Shown: piece after piece, positions 47,158 through 56,237 of the stretch
Numbering within the stretch: position 1 is the stretch's first letter
Layout of the letters: each line of letters opens with the position of its first letter
DNA from: JAJNPS01 sp031378845
Lineage (GTDB): Bacteria; Pseudomonadota; Alphaproteobacteria; Rhodobacterales; Rhodobacteraceae
NCBI GenBank assembly: GCA_031378845.1
Contig: JANNES010000021.1
Span: 62,001 to 126,000, forward strand
DNA: 64,000 nt
Direction of reading: 5' to 3'
Made by a program: the position numbers and the translations under genes
The notes under the pieces: generated by a model
Database searches by the model: none
The model's input: the letters and a program-made list of their open reading frames with translations, nothing else
What the model was told of the DNA's origin: nothing

Positions 47158-47816
47158 CAGCGCGTGCCTTCGGTCATCCGCCGGCGAACATAGTCGCTGA
47201 CGGTCTGAATCATCGGCTTCATATGAGCCTCTTCGTCTTTGAAGAAGTGGTCGGCTCCTTCGACTTGGGTATGCGTGATGGTGATGCCCTTTTGCTCGTG
47301 CAGTTTGTTGACGAGGTTGATCGTGTCCTTGGGCGGCGCGACCTTGTCGGCAGTCCCGTTGATGATCAACCCCGACGACGGGCAGGGGGCGAGAAAGCTG
47401 AAGTCATACAGATTGGCGGGCGGCGACACCGAGATGAACCCGGTAATCTCTGGCCTGCGCATCAAGAGCTGCATCCCGATCCACGCCCCGAAGGAGAATC
47501 CCGCCACCCAGCAATGGCGCGAATTCGGGTTCAGCGCCTGCAGATAGTCCAAAGCCGAAGCCGCATCGCTAAGCTCGCCAATGCCCTGATCATACTCACC
47601 CTGACTGCGCCCGACACCGCGGAAATTGAACCGCAACACGGTGAAGCCCAGATTGTAGAACGCGTAATGCAGGTTGTAGACGACCTTGTTGTTCATCGTG
47701 CCGCCATACGCAGGATGCGGATGCAAGATGATCGCAATGGGTGCGTCGAGCTCCTTTTGGGGATGATAACGGCCTTCAATGCGCCCCTCAGGGCCTGCGA
47801 AGATTACCTCGGGCAT
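47157..47816 (-). CDS. alpha/beta hydrolase (serine-aminopeptidase/dienelactone-like)
   Basis: A 219-residue hydrolase. ILHPHPAYGGTMNNKVV is the oxyanion region, FNFRGVGRSQG the beta4 motif, nucleophile Ser in VAGFSFGAWIGM, Asp in INGTADKVAPP and His in VEGADHFF. This is the YqiA/CocE-like cytosolic group with HPHP near the N-terminus. The substrate is unknown. It is the first gene of the cluster and divergent from iscR. Confidence 0.88.
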   Translation of the reverse strand: MPEVIFAGPEGRIEGRYHPQKELDAPIAIILHPHPAYGGTMNNKVVYNLHYAFYNLGFTVLRFNFRGVGRSQGEYDQGIGELSDAASALDYLQALNPNSRHCWVAGFSFGAWIGMQLLMRRPEITGFISVSPPANLYDFSFLAPCPSSGLIINGTADKVAPPKDTINLVNKLHEQKGITITHTQVEGADHFFKDEEAHMKPMIQTVSDYVRRRMTEGTR

Positions 47817-47847
47817 GTTCCTCGCCTATCGTTGAGCACAGCGATTG

Positions 47848-47884
47848 TTGACGATTTCGCTTGGCTAACTTAGAATAATTCCAA
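47848..47884 (+). promoter_or_regulatory. iscR-suf promoter overlapped by an iron-box-like palindrome
   Basis: TTGACG (47848-47853) and TAGAAT (47871-47876) are spaced 17 nt, a near-consensus sigma-70 promoter. TTAGAATAATTCCAA (47870-47884) is a 7-1-7 palindrome with one mismatch covering the -10 box. It resembles the iron-control/Irr-type and other iron-responsive operators of alphaproteobacteria. Which regulator binds (Irr, IscR, RirA) cannot be decided from sequence. Confidence 0.7.
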
Positions 47885-47996
47885 AGGCGGGGATCCGCCT
47901 TGTCGACGCTTTGCAGGTAATCGTCCCTGCGGATGCAGTCAATGGGATAGCGCAGCCCGTCTGTCGCGCATGGGGATTACGGGGCAGGGGACGGGC

Positions 47997-48458
47997 ATGA
48001 AGCTTTCCACCAAGGGACGCTACGCAATGGTGGCATTGGCGGATCTCGCCATGGCCAAGGGGGATGAACTGGTATCATTGGCCGAAGTGTCGCGGCGTCA
48101 GGACATCTCGTTGCCGTATCTTGAGCAGTTGTTCGTCAAGCTGCGCCGCTCTGGTCTGGTGGAGGCGGTGCGCGGACCGGGCGGCGGCTACAAGCTGGCG
48201 CGCAGTCCAAACGACATTCGCATCAGTGAGGTTCTTGAGGCAGTCGAAGAAACCGTCGATGCCATGCATACCGGGGCAGGCGCCAGCGGTGGTGTGTCGG
48301 GAAGCCGCGCGCAAAGCCTGACCAATCGTCTGTGGGAGAGCCTGTCGGCCAATGTCTATGTGTTCTTGCACCAGACGAGACTGTCCGACGTGGTGCGCAA
48401 CGAATTGACGCCATGTCCGGCCGTGCCGCACCTTTTCCGCGTGGTCGACGACGAATGA
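47997..48458 (+). CDS. iscR: IscR-type Rrf2 regulator of the suf operon
   Basis: A 153-residue Rrf2 protein from ATG 47997 (MKLSTKGRYAMVALADLA). The winged helix includes SLPYLEQLFVKLRRSGLVEAVRGPGGGYKLAR. Canonical IscR has three closely spaced Cys near residue 95-105; here that loop is THTGAGASGG-like and the only Cys is at residue 140 (TPCPAV). Published work on Rhodobacter sphaeroides IscR described an unusual one-Cys ligation, so this is likely the rhodobacterial form. ATGA overlap couples it to the desulfurase gene. Confidence 0.9.
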   Translation: MKLSTKGRYAMVALADLAMAKGDELVSLAEVSRRQDISLPYLEQLFVKLRRSGLVEAVRGPGGGYKLARSPNDIRISEVLEAVEETVDAMHTGAGASGGVSGSRAQSLTNRLWESLSANVYVFLHQTRLSDVVRNELTPCPAVPHLFRVVDDE

Positions 48459-49501
48459 CGCGACGCCGCTATCTTGATTGGAACGCCACGGCACCGCTAC
48501 GGGTCGAAGCGCGGATTGCGATGATGGCAGCGATGGATATCGTCGGTAACCCGTCTTCGGTACATGCCGAGGGGCGCGCGGCCAAAGCTTTGATGGAACG
48601 GTCCAGGGAACAGATCGCCGCAGCGATTGGTGCAGTTGGGGCTGATATCGTGTTCACCTCGGGTGCAACCGAAGCCGCAGCCATGGCCTTGGCAGATCGA
48701 GGCTTGCACTGCGCCGCCGTTGAACATGATGCGGTTCGCGAATGGTGCGCTGCTGTCCTGCCGGTGGATGTAAATGGCCATGTTCACGTCAAGGATCCGG
48801 GCAAGTCCTCGCTACAAATGGCCAATTCGGAAACCGGCGTCGTACAAACCCTGCCGCAAGGCATCGCTGTTACGGATCTTACCCAGGCCTTTGGTAAGAT
48901 ACCCGTGGCCTTTAATTGGCTTGGCGCGGAGACCGCGCTGATATCTGCGCACAAGCTTGGCGGGCCCAGAGGTATTGGCGCGCTTATCTTGGCGCGCGGC
49001 AAGGACCGCGCAGCGCTTTTGCGCGGCGGCGGGCAAGAAATGGGTCGGCGCGCCGGGACCGAGAACCTCGTCGGGATCGCTGGTTTTGGCGCGGCGGCCG
49101 AAGCAGGCATGCGCGATCTTTCCAACGGTGTCTGGGACGAAGTTGCCGAAATTAGAAATATTCTAGAACTGGCATTGTCCTCGGCGGAAATGGGAACTAT
49201 TTTAGTCGGGAATGGGGTCCACCGCTTGCCCAATACGACTTGTCTTCTTGCCCCTGGCTGGAAAGGCGAGACGCAGGTCATGGCGATGGACCTTGCCGGT
49301 TTTGCCATCTCGGCGGGCTCGGCGTGTTCAAGCGGCAAGGTTCGCGCCAGTCGGGTTTTGGGGGCGATGGGTTTTAACGGGAGCTTGGCTGCGCAAGCGG
49401 TCAGGATCTCTATCGGGCCCGGTGTCAGCCGCGAAGATGTGCTCCGGTTCGCTGATGCTTGGACAGGCGCCTATGGCAAAGTTCGCGCAAGGGCCGCCTG
49501 A
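48455..49501 (+). CDS. cysteine desulfurase (NifS/IscS-type, first of two)
   Basis: A 348-residue PLP-dependent class V aminotransferase. It starts YLDWNATAPLRVEAR, uses FTSGATEAAAMAL for the cofactor phosphate, Lys in SAHKLGGPRGIGALI, RAGTENL and the catalytic Cys in SAGSACSSGKVRASRVL. It supplies sulfur as persulfide. It is shorter than IscS (about 400), which is normal for the copy between iscR and sufB in Rhodobacterales. Note the active-site Lys region lies at about 165-170. Confidence 0.9.
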   Translation: MTRRRYLDWNATAPLRVEARIAMMAAMDIVGNPSSVHAEGRAAKALMERSREQIAAAIGAVGADIVFTSGATEAAAMALADRGLHCAAVEHDAVREWCAAVLPVDVNGHVHVKDPGKSSLQMANSETGVVQTLPQGIAVTDLTQAFGKIPVAFNWLGAETALISAHKLGGPRGIGALILARGKDRAALLRGGGQEMGRRAGTENLVGIAGFGAAAEAGMRDLSNGVWDEVAEIRNILELALSSAEMGTILVGNGVHRLPNTTCLLAPGWKGETQVMAMDLAGFAISAGSACSSGKVRASRVLGAMGFNGSLAAQAVRISIGPGVSREDVLRFADAWTGAYGKVRARAA

Positions 49502-49520
49502 GATGATAGGAGAGACGACG

Positions 49521-51035
49521 ATGACATCCGCCGTATTGGAACCCGAACTGCGCGACGGCGTCGATCAGGAAACCATCGATACCGTTCAAGCCATGTCGGG
49601 CACCTACAAGCACGGCTGGACCACCGACATCGAGATGGACTATGCGCCCAAAGGCGTTTCCGAAGATATCGTCCGCCTGATCTCTGACAAAAACGGCGAA
49701 CCTGACTGGATGCTGGACTGGCGGCTGACTGCCTATCGCCGCTGGGTCAAGATGGAAGAGCCGCGTTGGGCGATGCTGCACTATCCCGAAATCGACTATC
49801 AGGACCAGTATTACTTCGCCAAACCCAAAAGCATGGCCGTCAAGCCAAAGTCACTGGATGAGGTCGATCCAAAGCTTTTGGCAACCTATGCCAAGCTTGG
49901 CATCCCGCTGAAAGAGCAAGCTTTGCTGGCCAGCGTGGAACCGGTCGAGGGCGAGCGCCGTGTGGCGGTGGATGCCGTCTTTGACAGCGTCTCGCTCGGG
50001 ACGACATTCAAGGCTGAACTCGCCAAAGCGGGAGTTGTGTTTTGCTCCATCTCTGAAGCGGTGCGTGAGCATCCCGAGCTTGTGCGGAAATATCTTGGCT
50101 CGGTCGTCCCGCAATCGGACAATTTCTTTGCCACGCTGAACTCGGCGGTCTTTTCGGATGGGTCGTTTGTCTACATCCCTCCGGGCGTCCGCTGCCCGAT
50201 GGAGCTGTCCACCTATTTCCGAATCAATGCTGAAAATACCGGGCAATTTGAGCGGACTTTGATCATCGCCGACAAGGGCAGCTATGTGAGCTATCTCGAA
50301 GGCTGCACCGCGCCAAAGCGCGACACGCATCAGCTCCATGCGGCCGTAGTCGAACTGGTGATTCTCGAAGATGCCGAGATCAAGTATTCCACCGTGCAGA
50401 ATTGGTATCCGGGCGACGAAAATGGCGTTGGCGGCATCTACAATTTTGTCACCAAGCGCGCAGATTGCCGGGAAGCTCGGGCCAAGGTGATGTGGACGCA
50501 AGTGGAAACCGGATCGGCCATCACCTGGAAGTATCCGTCTTGCATCCTTCGCGGCGACGACAGCCAGGGCGAGTTCTATTCCATCGCGATCGCCAATAAC
50601 TATCAGCAAGCCGATACCGGTACCAAGATGATCCACCTGGGGCGCAACACCAAATCCCGAATTGTTTCCAAAGGGATATCGGCGGGCAAGGCGCAGAATA
50701 CCTACCGTGGTCTGGTCTCGATGCACCCCAAGGCAACCAATAGCCGCAACTATACCCAATGCGACAGTTTGCTGATCGGTGACAAGTGCGGTGCCCATAC
50801 CGTGCCCTATATCGAGGTCAAGAATAACTCCTCACGCGTGGAGCATGAGGCAACCACATCCAAGGTGGACGAAGATCAGCTTTTCTATTGTCGGTCGCGT
50901 GGCATGGACGAAGAAGAGGCTGTGGCGCTTGTGGTGAACGGCTTTTGCAAGGATGTCTTGCAAGCCCTGCCGATGGAGTTCGCCATGGAGGCACAGAGCC
51001 TGGTCGCCATCAGCCTCGAAGGCTCGGTGGGCTAG
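49521..51035 (+). CDS. sufB: Fe-S cluster assembly scaffold subunit SufB
   Basis: A 504-residue SufB from ATG 49521, preceded by AGGAGAGACGACG; ATG 49503 is an in-frame alternative. The core includes NLNSAVFSDGSFVYIPPGVRCPMELSTYFRIN-type sequence (TLNSAVFSDGSFVYIPPGV), LEGCTAPKRDTHQLHAAVVELV, TKSRIVSKGISAGKAQNTYRGL and the C-terminal Cys in DKCGAHTVPYIEVKN. It forms the SufBC2D scaffold with the later genes. Confidence 0.96.
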   Translation: MTSAVLEPELRDGVDQETIDTVQAMSGTYKHGWTTDIEMDYAPKGVSEDIVRLISDKNGEPDWMLDWRLTAYRRWVKMEEPRWAMLHYPEIDYQDQYYFAKPKSMAVKPKSLDEVDPKLLATYAKLGIPLKEQALLASVEPVEGERRVAVDAVFDSVSLGTTFKAELAKAGVVFCSISEAVREHPELVRKYLGSVVPQSDNFFATLNSAVFSDGSFVYIPPGVRCPMELSTYFRINAENTGQFERTLIIADKGSYVSYLEGCTAPKRDTHQLHAAVVELVILEDAEIKYSTVQNWYPGDENGVGGIYNFVTKRADCREARAKVMWTQVETGSAITWKYPSCILRGDDSQGEFYSIAIANNYQQADTGTKMIHLGRNTKSRIVSKGISAGKAQNTYRGLVSMHPKATNSRNYTQCDSLLIGDKCGAHTVPYIEVKNNSSRVEHEATTSKVDEDQLFYCRSRGMDEEEAVALVVNGFCKDVLQALPMEFAMEAQSLVAISLEGSVG

Positions 51036-51138
51036 AGACAGAACGCGAGGCGGCACGAAATGGTTCCTTTTCGATCTTATTGTCGCCACGGTTCACGGGC
51101 TTTCTCGCCTGCAACTGTTGGTGGTGAGGCTGTCGAAC

Positions 51139-51669
51139 ATGTCCCTGGCAAATGCAGATTTCGACGCCCGAATCGCGCGCATCACGTCAGGCAAGGCCTC
51201 GTCAAAGTCCACGCTTTATGTTGGCCTCGACGAGATTTACCACGTGAGCTATTCGGGTCGGGGCAAGCCAAGCAGTGCAGCGACAGCCGTAAACAATTTT
51301 CTTTTTCCGTTCTACGTGATGATCGCGATGGGATTTGGGATCGTCGCGTTTGGCATTGCCAGCTGGGTCCGGTTTCGGTTTGTCGGTCTCAGCGCAGGGT
51401 CAGGCGATCCGATGACGGAAATGGCCATTCAGGCGGGGGCCGCCTTGGCCGCCGCGATCGTTCTGAACATCGTGCTGCCGTTCCGCTCGCGCCCGCTCAA
51501 GGTTGCGATGGCCATCGGCGCGATCTCAACTACGGTGTTTTTCCACAACGCCGTTCATCTCTATCCCGAAACGTTCGCGCGCGTATTCTCGCCCGATTGG
51601 GTCGAGGTCATCCAAGCGACCACCAAACCGCAATCCGTTTTGTGGCAGGGCAGGTCCTATACGTTCTGA
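51139..51669 (+). CDS. membrane protein of unknown function inside the suf operon
   Basis: A 176-residue protein from ATG 51139. A cytosolic N-terminus (DFDARIARITSGKASSKSTLYVGLDEIYHVSYSGRG) precedes about four helices (FLFPFYVMIAMGFGIVAFGIASWV, MAIQAGAALAAAIVLNIVLPF). No family is recognised. The position between sufB and sufC, in a strand-consistent operon, suggests a role tied to Fe-S assembly or merely co-transcription. Confidence 0.72.
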   Translation: MSLANADFDARIARITSGKASSKSTLYVGLDEIYHVSYSGRGKPSSAATAVNNFLFPFYVMIAMGFGIVAFGIASWVRFRFVGLSAGSGDPMTEMAIQAGAALAAAIVLNIVLPFRSRPLKVAMAIGAISTTVFFHNAVHLYPETFARVFSPDWVEVIQATTKPQSVLWQGRSYTF

Positions 51670-51852
51670 AGACGGGCGAGCCGTCCCGCAACCGATCCCT
51701 TGCGACTGCCCCTCAATCCGCCCGCAGCAATACGCTGACGGCGCAGTTTCGCGTCTGGAACCCAAGTGTTCGCCCGTCGCACCGAGCGGCAGGCTTCGAC
51801 GTGCCCGAAAGCCAACACCACCGATCTCTTTGCCGATCATAAGGACCTGAGC

Positions 51853-52608
51853 ATGCTAGAAATCCGCAATCTGCACGTCCGCCTTGAAGAAGAGGACAAG
51901 GTGATCCTCAACGGCGTTGATCTGACCGTCGGGGCGGGGCAGGTGCATGCGATCATGGGGCCGAACGGGTCTGGTAAATCCACGCTTTCCTATGTCTTGG
52001 CAGGTCGTGAAGGCTACCGCGTCACCGACGGATCGGCGCGGCTGCAGGACCAGGAACTCTTGGGTATGGAGCCCGAAGATCGCGCTGCGGCGGGACTGTT
52101 TCTGGCCTTTCAATATCCGGTTGAAATTCCCGGCGTCGGCAACATGACCTTTCTGCGCACCGCCGTAAACGCGCAGCGCAAATCGCGCGGCGAGCCTGAA
52201 ATGAGTGCCGGCGACTTTCTGAAAGCCGTTCGCGAAAAGGCCAAAAGTCTCAAGATCGATGCCGACATGCTCAAACGCCCGGTGAATGTCGGCTTTTCCG
52301 GTGGCGAGAAAAAGCGCAACGAAATCCTTCAGATGGCGATGCTCGAACCCAAGATGTGCATCCTTGACGAGACCGATTCAGGATTGGACGTCGACGCGAT
52401 GAAGCTGGTTGCCGAGGGTGTGAACGCATTGCGCGATGCTGGGCGATCATTTCTGGTGATCACCCACTATCAGCGCCTATTGGATCACATTCAGCCCGAC
52501 GTCGTGCACATCATGTCGGCCGGGCGGATCGTCAAGACCGGTGGTCCGGAGCTTGCGCTGGAGGTCGAAGCCAATGGTTATGGCGACCTGATCACGGAGA
52601 CGCTTTGA
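51853..52608 (+). CDS. sufC: Fe-S cluster assembly ATPase SufC
   Basis: A 251-residue ABC ATPase from ATG 51853 (MLEIRNLHVRLEEEDKVILNG), preceded by AAGGACC. Walker A is GPNGSGKST, SufC-type signature FSGGEKKRNEILQM, Walker B CILDETDSGLDVDAMK and switch His in VITHYQRLLDHI. It drives the SufBCD scaffold in the cytosol. The 183-nt gap after the membrane-protein gene holds no supported gene. Confidence 0.96.
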   Translation: MLEIRNLHVRLEEEDKVILNGVDLTVGAGQVHAIMGPNGSGKSTLSYVLAGREGYRVTDGSARLQDQELLGMEPEDRAAAGLFLAFQYPVEIPGVGNMTFLRTAVNAQRKSRGEPEMSAGDFLKAVREKAKSLKIDADMLKRPVNVGFSGGEKKRNEILQMAMLEPKMCILDETDSGLDVDAMKLVAEGVNALRDAGRSFLVITHYQRLLDHIQPDVVHIMSAGRIVKTGGPELALEVEANGYGDLITETL

Positions 52609-53894
52609 TGGCTCTGCTACAGGCACGGCAGGATGTATTGTCTCAGCGGGTTGCCGGGTTGGACATGCCGCGCGGCGGGTGGCTCGGTGGCGCACGCGCA
52701 GACGCCTGTGGACGACTTCTGGCAATGGGCCTGCCCACACGACGCGATGAATACTGGCGCTATACGGATCCCGCCAGCCTCAATGAGCCTGAACCCGTTC
52801 GGGCCGCAGTTTTTGACCCGCAAGACGAAAGTCCGGCCTATGCGGGAATTGACTGCCTGAAATTCGTCTTTGTCGACGGGGTCTTTGACGCGTCCGCGTC
52901 GGATGCGCTGGCTGGCAGCGGCATCGAGATCGAACGACTGGCGCTGGCGGGCGGGCCGGACATTCATTGGGCGCGCGACCTTTACGGTGTTCTGGAGTCA
53001 GCGGGGCAAACGCCCGTGGCGCGCCCCTTTGGCGCCCTGAACACGGCCTATGCGACAGATGGTCTGCTGATCCGCGTCACGGGCAGGGTGCAGCGCCCTG
53101 TTTCGCTGATTTATCATCATAAATCAGAGCATTCCGATGCTATATTGCACCATTGCATCAAGCTTGAGAAAGACACCGAACTGACCATCCTCGAAAGCGG
53201 GCCAGCCGCCGCGCGTTTCAACAAGGCGATGGAGGTGGAGGTCGGAGCGGGTGCGCAGTTCCATCACGTCCGCCTGCAGGGGCGAGATCACGAACGCCGC
53301 GCAATCACCCATATCTTCGCGCGCCTCGGGGCAGGCGCTTTGTTCAAATCCTTTACCTTGACTGCCAACGGTCTTCTGACCCGCAACGAGGTTGTTCTGG
53401 ACCTGGCGGGCGAAGGGGCCAAGGCTCATGTCGCCGGTGCTGCCGTGGGCGACGGCCAGTTTCATCACGACGATACCGTCTTTGTGACCCATGCGGCGCC
53501 GCGCTGCGAAAGCCGTCAAGTGTTCAAGAAGGTTCTCAAGAATGGTGCCGTTGGCGTGTTTCAGGGCAAAATCCTTGTCAAGCAGATCGCGCAGAAAACC
53601 GATGGCTACCAGATCAGCCAAAGCCTCCTTCTGGACGAAGATAGCCAGTTTCTGGCCAAGCCGGAGCTTGAGATCTACGCCGATGACGTAAAATGCAGTC
53701 ATGGCTCCACGTCAGGGGCGATTGATGAGACAGCACTTTTCTATCTGCGGTCGCGCGGGGTCCCAAAACGCGACGCACAGTCCCTGCTCGTGCTGGCATT
53801 TCTCGCCGAGGCCATTTCCGAGATTGCGGACGAGGCAATTGCTGAAGACATCCGCATCAGGCTGGAGGGCTGGCTTGCCCGGCATGCGCATTAA
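52608..53894 (+). CDS. sufD: Fe-S cluster assembly scaffold subunit SufD
   Basis: A 428-residue SufD from ATG 52608, overlapping the sufC stop by one base (TGATG). It includes RRDEYWRYTDPASLNEPEP, the beta-helix core (HHCIKLEKDTELTILESG, HVRLQGRDHERRAITHIFARLG), FKKVLKNGAVGVFQGKILVKQIAQKTDGYQ and DVKCSHGSTSGAID, where the H and S lie at the scaffold active site. It pairs with SufB. Confidence 0.95.
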   Translation: MALLQARQDVLSQRVAGLDMPRGGWLGGARADACGRLLAMGLPTRRDEYWRYTDPASLNEPEPVRAAVFDPQDESPAYAGIDCLKFVFVDGVFDASASDALAGSGIEIERLALAGGPDIHWARDLYGVLESAGQTPVARPFGALNTAYATDGLLIRVTGRVQRPVSLIYHHKSEHSDAILHHCIKLEKDTELTILESGPAAARFNKAMEVEVGAGAQFHHVRLQGRDHERRAITHIFARLGAGALFKSFTLTANGLLTRNEVVLDLAGEGAKAHVAGAAVGDGQFHHDDTVFVTHAAPRCESRQVFKKVLKNGAVGVFQGKILVKQIAQKTDGYQISQSLLLDEDSQFLAKPELEIYADDVKCSHGSTSGAIDETALFYLRSRGVPKRDAQSLLVLAFLAEAISEIADEAIAEDIRIRLEGWLARHAH

Positions 53895-54374
53895 TTGGCG
53901 ATCACAACAGATATCGCACAAAGCTGGCGCCACCCGCGTTCCGTGATCCGCCGCGTGCTTGATGCTGGTGTCAACGAAGGGCGCGCCTTGGCAATCCTGA
54001 TGGGGGCTTGCGCGCTGATCTTTGTCGCCCAAGGTCCGAGATTGGCGCGCGAGGCACATTTCGACCCGGCGATCCCGCTGGATGCGCGCCTTGGTGCGAC
54101 CTTGTTTGCCCTGATCTTTATTGCGCCCCTGGCGTTCTATGCCTTGGCCGGGGTCAGCCACCTGATCGCGGGCATGCTCGGCGGCAAGGGGACCGGATAC
54201 GGTGCCCGGCTTGCGCTCTTTTGGGCTTTGATATCGACGACGCCGGCCACGCTGTTACATGGCTTGATGGCAGGTTTTCTTGGCCCCGGCGCTGCGGCGA
54301 CGGGGGTGGGTATAGCCGTGGCGCTCGCCTTTGCGATACTTTGGATCAACATGCTGATCGAGGCGGAAACGTAG
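53895..54374 (+). CDS. YIP1-family membrane protein 1
   Basis: A 159-residue protein from TTG 53895, starting right after the sufD stop. About four helices (LAILMGACALIFVAQ, LGATLFALIFIAPLAFYALAGVSHLIAGML, LALFWALISTTPATLLHGLMAGFLG, GVGIAVALAFAILWINMLIEA) are visible. It belongs to the YIP1/small integral membrane proteins repeatedly found between sufD and sufS in Rhodobacterales. Function unknown. Confidence 0.8.
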   Translation: MAITTDIAQSWRHPRSVIRRVLDAGVNEGRALAILMGACALIFVAQGPRLAREAHFDPAIPLDARLGATLFALIFIAPLAFYALAGVSHLIAGMLGGKGTGYGARLALFWALISTTPATLLHGLMAGFLGPGAAATGVGIAVALAFAILWINMLIEAET

Positions 54375-54955
54375 TGAACCCAACTGCAAAAGACCTGCTG
54401 GCCCTTGCGCGGCATACCGTGTCAGAACCCCGGGTGGCGGCGCGTGCGTTGATGTCGTTTCGACTTGACATGCAAACACGCTGGATCGGGCTGGCCCTGA
54501 CATCCGTGCTGTCGGCATTGACCCTTTATGTCTCGCTGCAATTCTTTTCGCCTGCAGCGCTCTTGCTTCTGCCCTATGTCCCGGGACCGTTCGAAAGCGC
54601 GGTATCCGAAGCGATCTTGATCGTTTTGGCGGCGGTGCTGGCCCACCGCATCGGTCGTTGGCAAGGCGGGCAGGGGTCCTTTGCCGATGCTTTGCTTTTG
54701 ATGATCTGGCTGCAAGCCATATTGCTGGGGATTCAACTGCTGCAGATCGCGGCTTTGTTGGTCTTGCCGCCACTGGCGAGCATCCTGGGGTTCGTCGGGA
54801 TGGGGTTGCTGCTGTGGATGCTGACGGGATTTGTCGCCGAGTTGCACGGCTTTAGATCACTCGGCAAGGTGCTTGCCGGGATCGTCGTTGCGGGTGTCGT
54901 GGTGTTGATGTTGGTGTCTGTCCTGTTGATACCGTTCGTTTCGGCAGGAGGTTGA
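54374..54955 (+). CDS. YIP1-family membrane protein 2
   Basis: A 193-residue protein from GTG 54374, sharing one base with the preceding stop codon. It has a cytosolic N-terminus (KDLLALARHTVSEPRVAARAL) and five or so helices, with GQGSFADALLLMIWLQAILLGIQLLQIAALL typical of YIP1. It resembles its neighbour in topology. sufS begins 3 nt later. Confidence 0.8.
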   Translation: MNPTAKDLLALARHTVSEPRVAARALMSFRLDMQTRWIGLALTSVLSALTLYVSLQFFSPAALLLLPYVPGPFESAVSEAILIVLAAVLAHRIGRWQGGQGSFADALLLMIWLQAILLGIQLLQIAALLVLPPLASILGFVGMGLLLWMLTGFVAELHGFRSLGKVLAGIVVAGVVVLMLVSVLLIPFVSAGG

Positions 54956-54958
54956 CCG

Positions 54959-56179
54959 ATGTACGATATTGGTGCCATTCGGTCAGACTTTCCGATCCTG
55001 TCCCGGCAGGTGAATGGCAAGCCGTTGGTCTATCTCGACAATGGTGCCTCGGCGCAAAAACCGCGCGTTGTGATCGACGCAGTCACCCACGCCTACGAAA
55101 TGGAATATGCAAATGTTCATAGAGGTTTGCACTATCTTTCTAACCTTGCGACCGACAAGTACGAAGCGGCCCGGCACACCATTGCGCGTTTTCTGAACGC
55201 ACCTGCAAGTGACGAGATCGTCTTTACCAACGGCACGACCGAGGCGATCAACCTTGTCTCCTATGGCTGGGCCGCACCGCGTTTTCAGCCTGGCGATGAG
55301 GTCGTGCTGTCGATCATGGAACACCACGCCAACATCGTGCCCTGGCATTTTCTGCGTGAACGTCAGGGCGTCGTGCTGAAATGGGTGGATGTTGATGGCA
55401 ATGGCGATCTCGATCCGCAGGCAGTCATCGACGCGATTGGTCCGCGCACGCGGCTGGTGGCCGTGACGCATATGTCAAATGTGCTTGGGACGATTGTCGA
55501 CATCGCCGCGATCACCGCCGGTGCGCATGAAAAGGGTGTCCCGGTATTGGTCGATGGAAGCCAGGCGGCCGTTCATATGGCTGTGGATGTGCAGGCATTG
55601 GGTTGCGACTTTTATGCAATCACTGGACATAAATTATATGGACCAAGTGGTTCCGGTGCGATCTTCATTCGTCGCGAGAGGATGGATGAGATGCGGCCTT
55701 TTCTTGGTGGCGGCGACATGATCCGCGATGTTACCCGCGATGCGGTCACCTACAACGACCCGCCGATGAAGTTCGAGGCCGGCACCCCCGGCATCGTGCA
55801 GCAGATCGGTCTTGGCGTTGCACTGGACTATCTGACGCATGTCGGGATGACAAACATCGCGGCACATGAGCGCCACTTGCGCGACTACGCGCAAGTGCGG
55901 CTTGACGGTCTGAACTGGCTGACGGTGCAGGGCAAATCCGCGACCAAGGGCGCGATATTTTCGTTTACGCTGCAAGGTGCTGCGCATGCGCATGACATCT
56001 CAACCGTGTTGGACAAGCGCGGTATCGCGGTCAGAGCGGGAACCCATTGCGCGATGCCCTTGATGAACCATCTGGGGGTAGGGGCGACCTGTCGTGCGTC
56101 GTTTGGCATGTATAACTCGACCGACGATGTCGACGCGCTGATCTCGGCGCTGGAGCTTTGCCACGATCTCTTTTCATAA
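54959..56179 (+). CDS. sufS: cysteine desulfurase SufS
   Basis: A 406-residue SufS-type enzyme. PLP Lys is in ITGHKLYGPSGSGAIFIR, cofactor loops are FTNGTTEAINLV and MEHHANIVPW, and the active Cys is in RAGTHCAMPLMNHLG. Loop GGGDMIRDV belongs to the SufS dimer interface. It delivers sulfur to the SufBCD scaffold. It is the second desulfurase in this operon and ends the suf operon. Confidence 0.96.
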   Translation: MYDIGAIRSDFPILSRQVNGKPLVYLDNGASAQKPRVVIDAVTHAYEMEYANVHRGLHYLSNLATDKYEAARHTIARFLNAPASDEIVFTNGTTEAINLVSYGWAAPRFQPGDEVVLSIMEHHANIVPWHFLRERQGVVLKWVDVDGNGDLDPQAVIDAIGPRTRLVAVTHMSNVLGTIVDIAAITAGAHEKGVPVLVDGSQAAVHMAVDVQALGCDFYAITGHKLYGPSGSGAIFIRRERMDEMRPFLGGGDMIRDVTRDAVTYNDPPMKFEAGTPGIVQQIGLGVALDYLTHVGMTNIAAHERHLRDYAQVRLDGLNWLTVQGKSATKGAIFSFTLQGAAHAHDISTVLDKRGIAVRAGTHCAMPLMNHLGVGATCRASFGMYNSTDDVDALISALELCHDLFS

Positions 56180-56237
56180 TGCGCCGATCGACAAGTCTGT
56201 TGCGGCGCATTGTCGGAGCCGCTATAGACCGGCGCAG

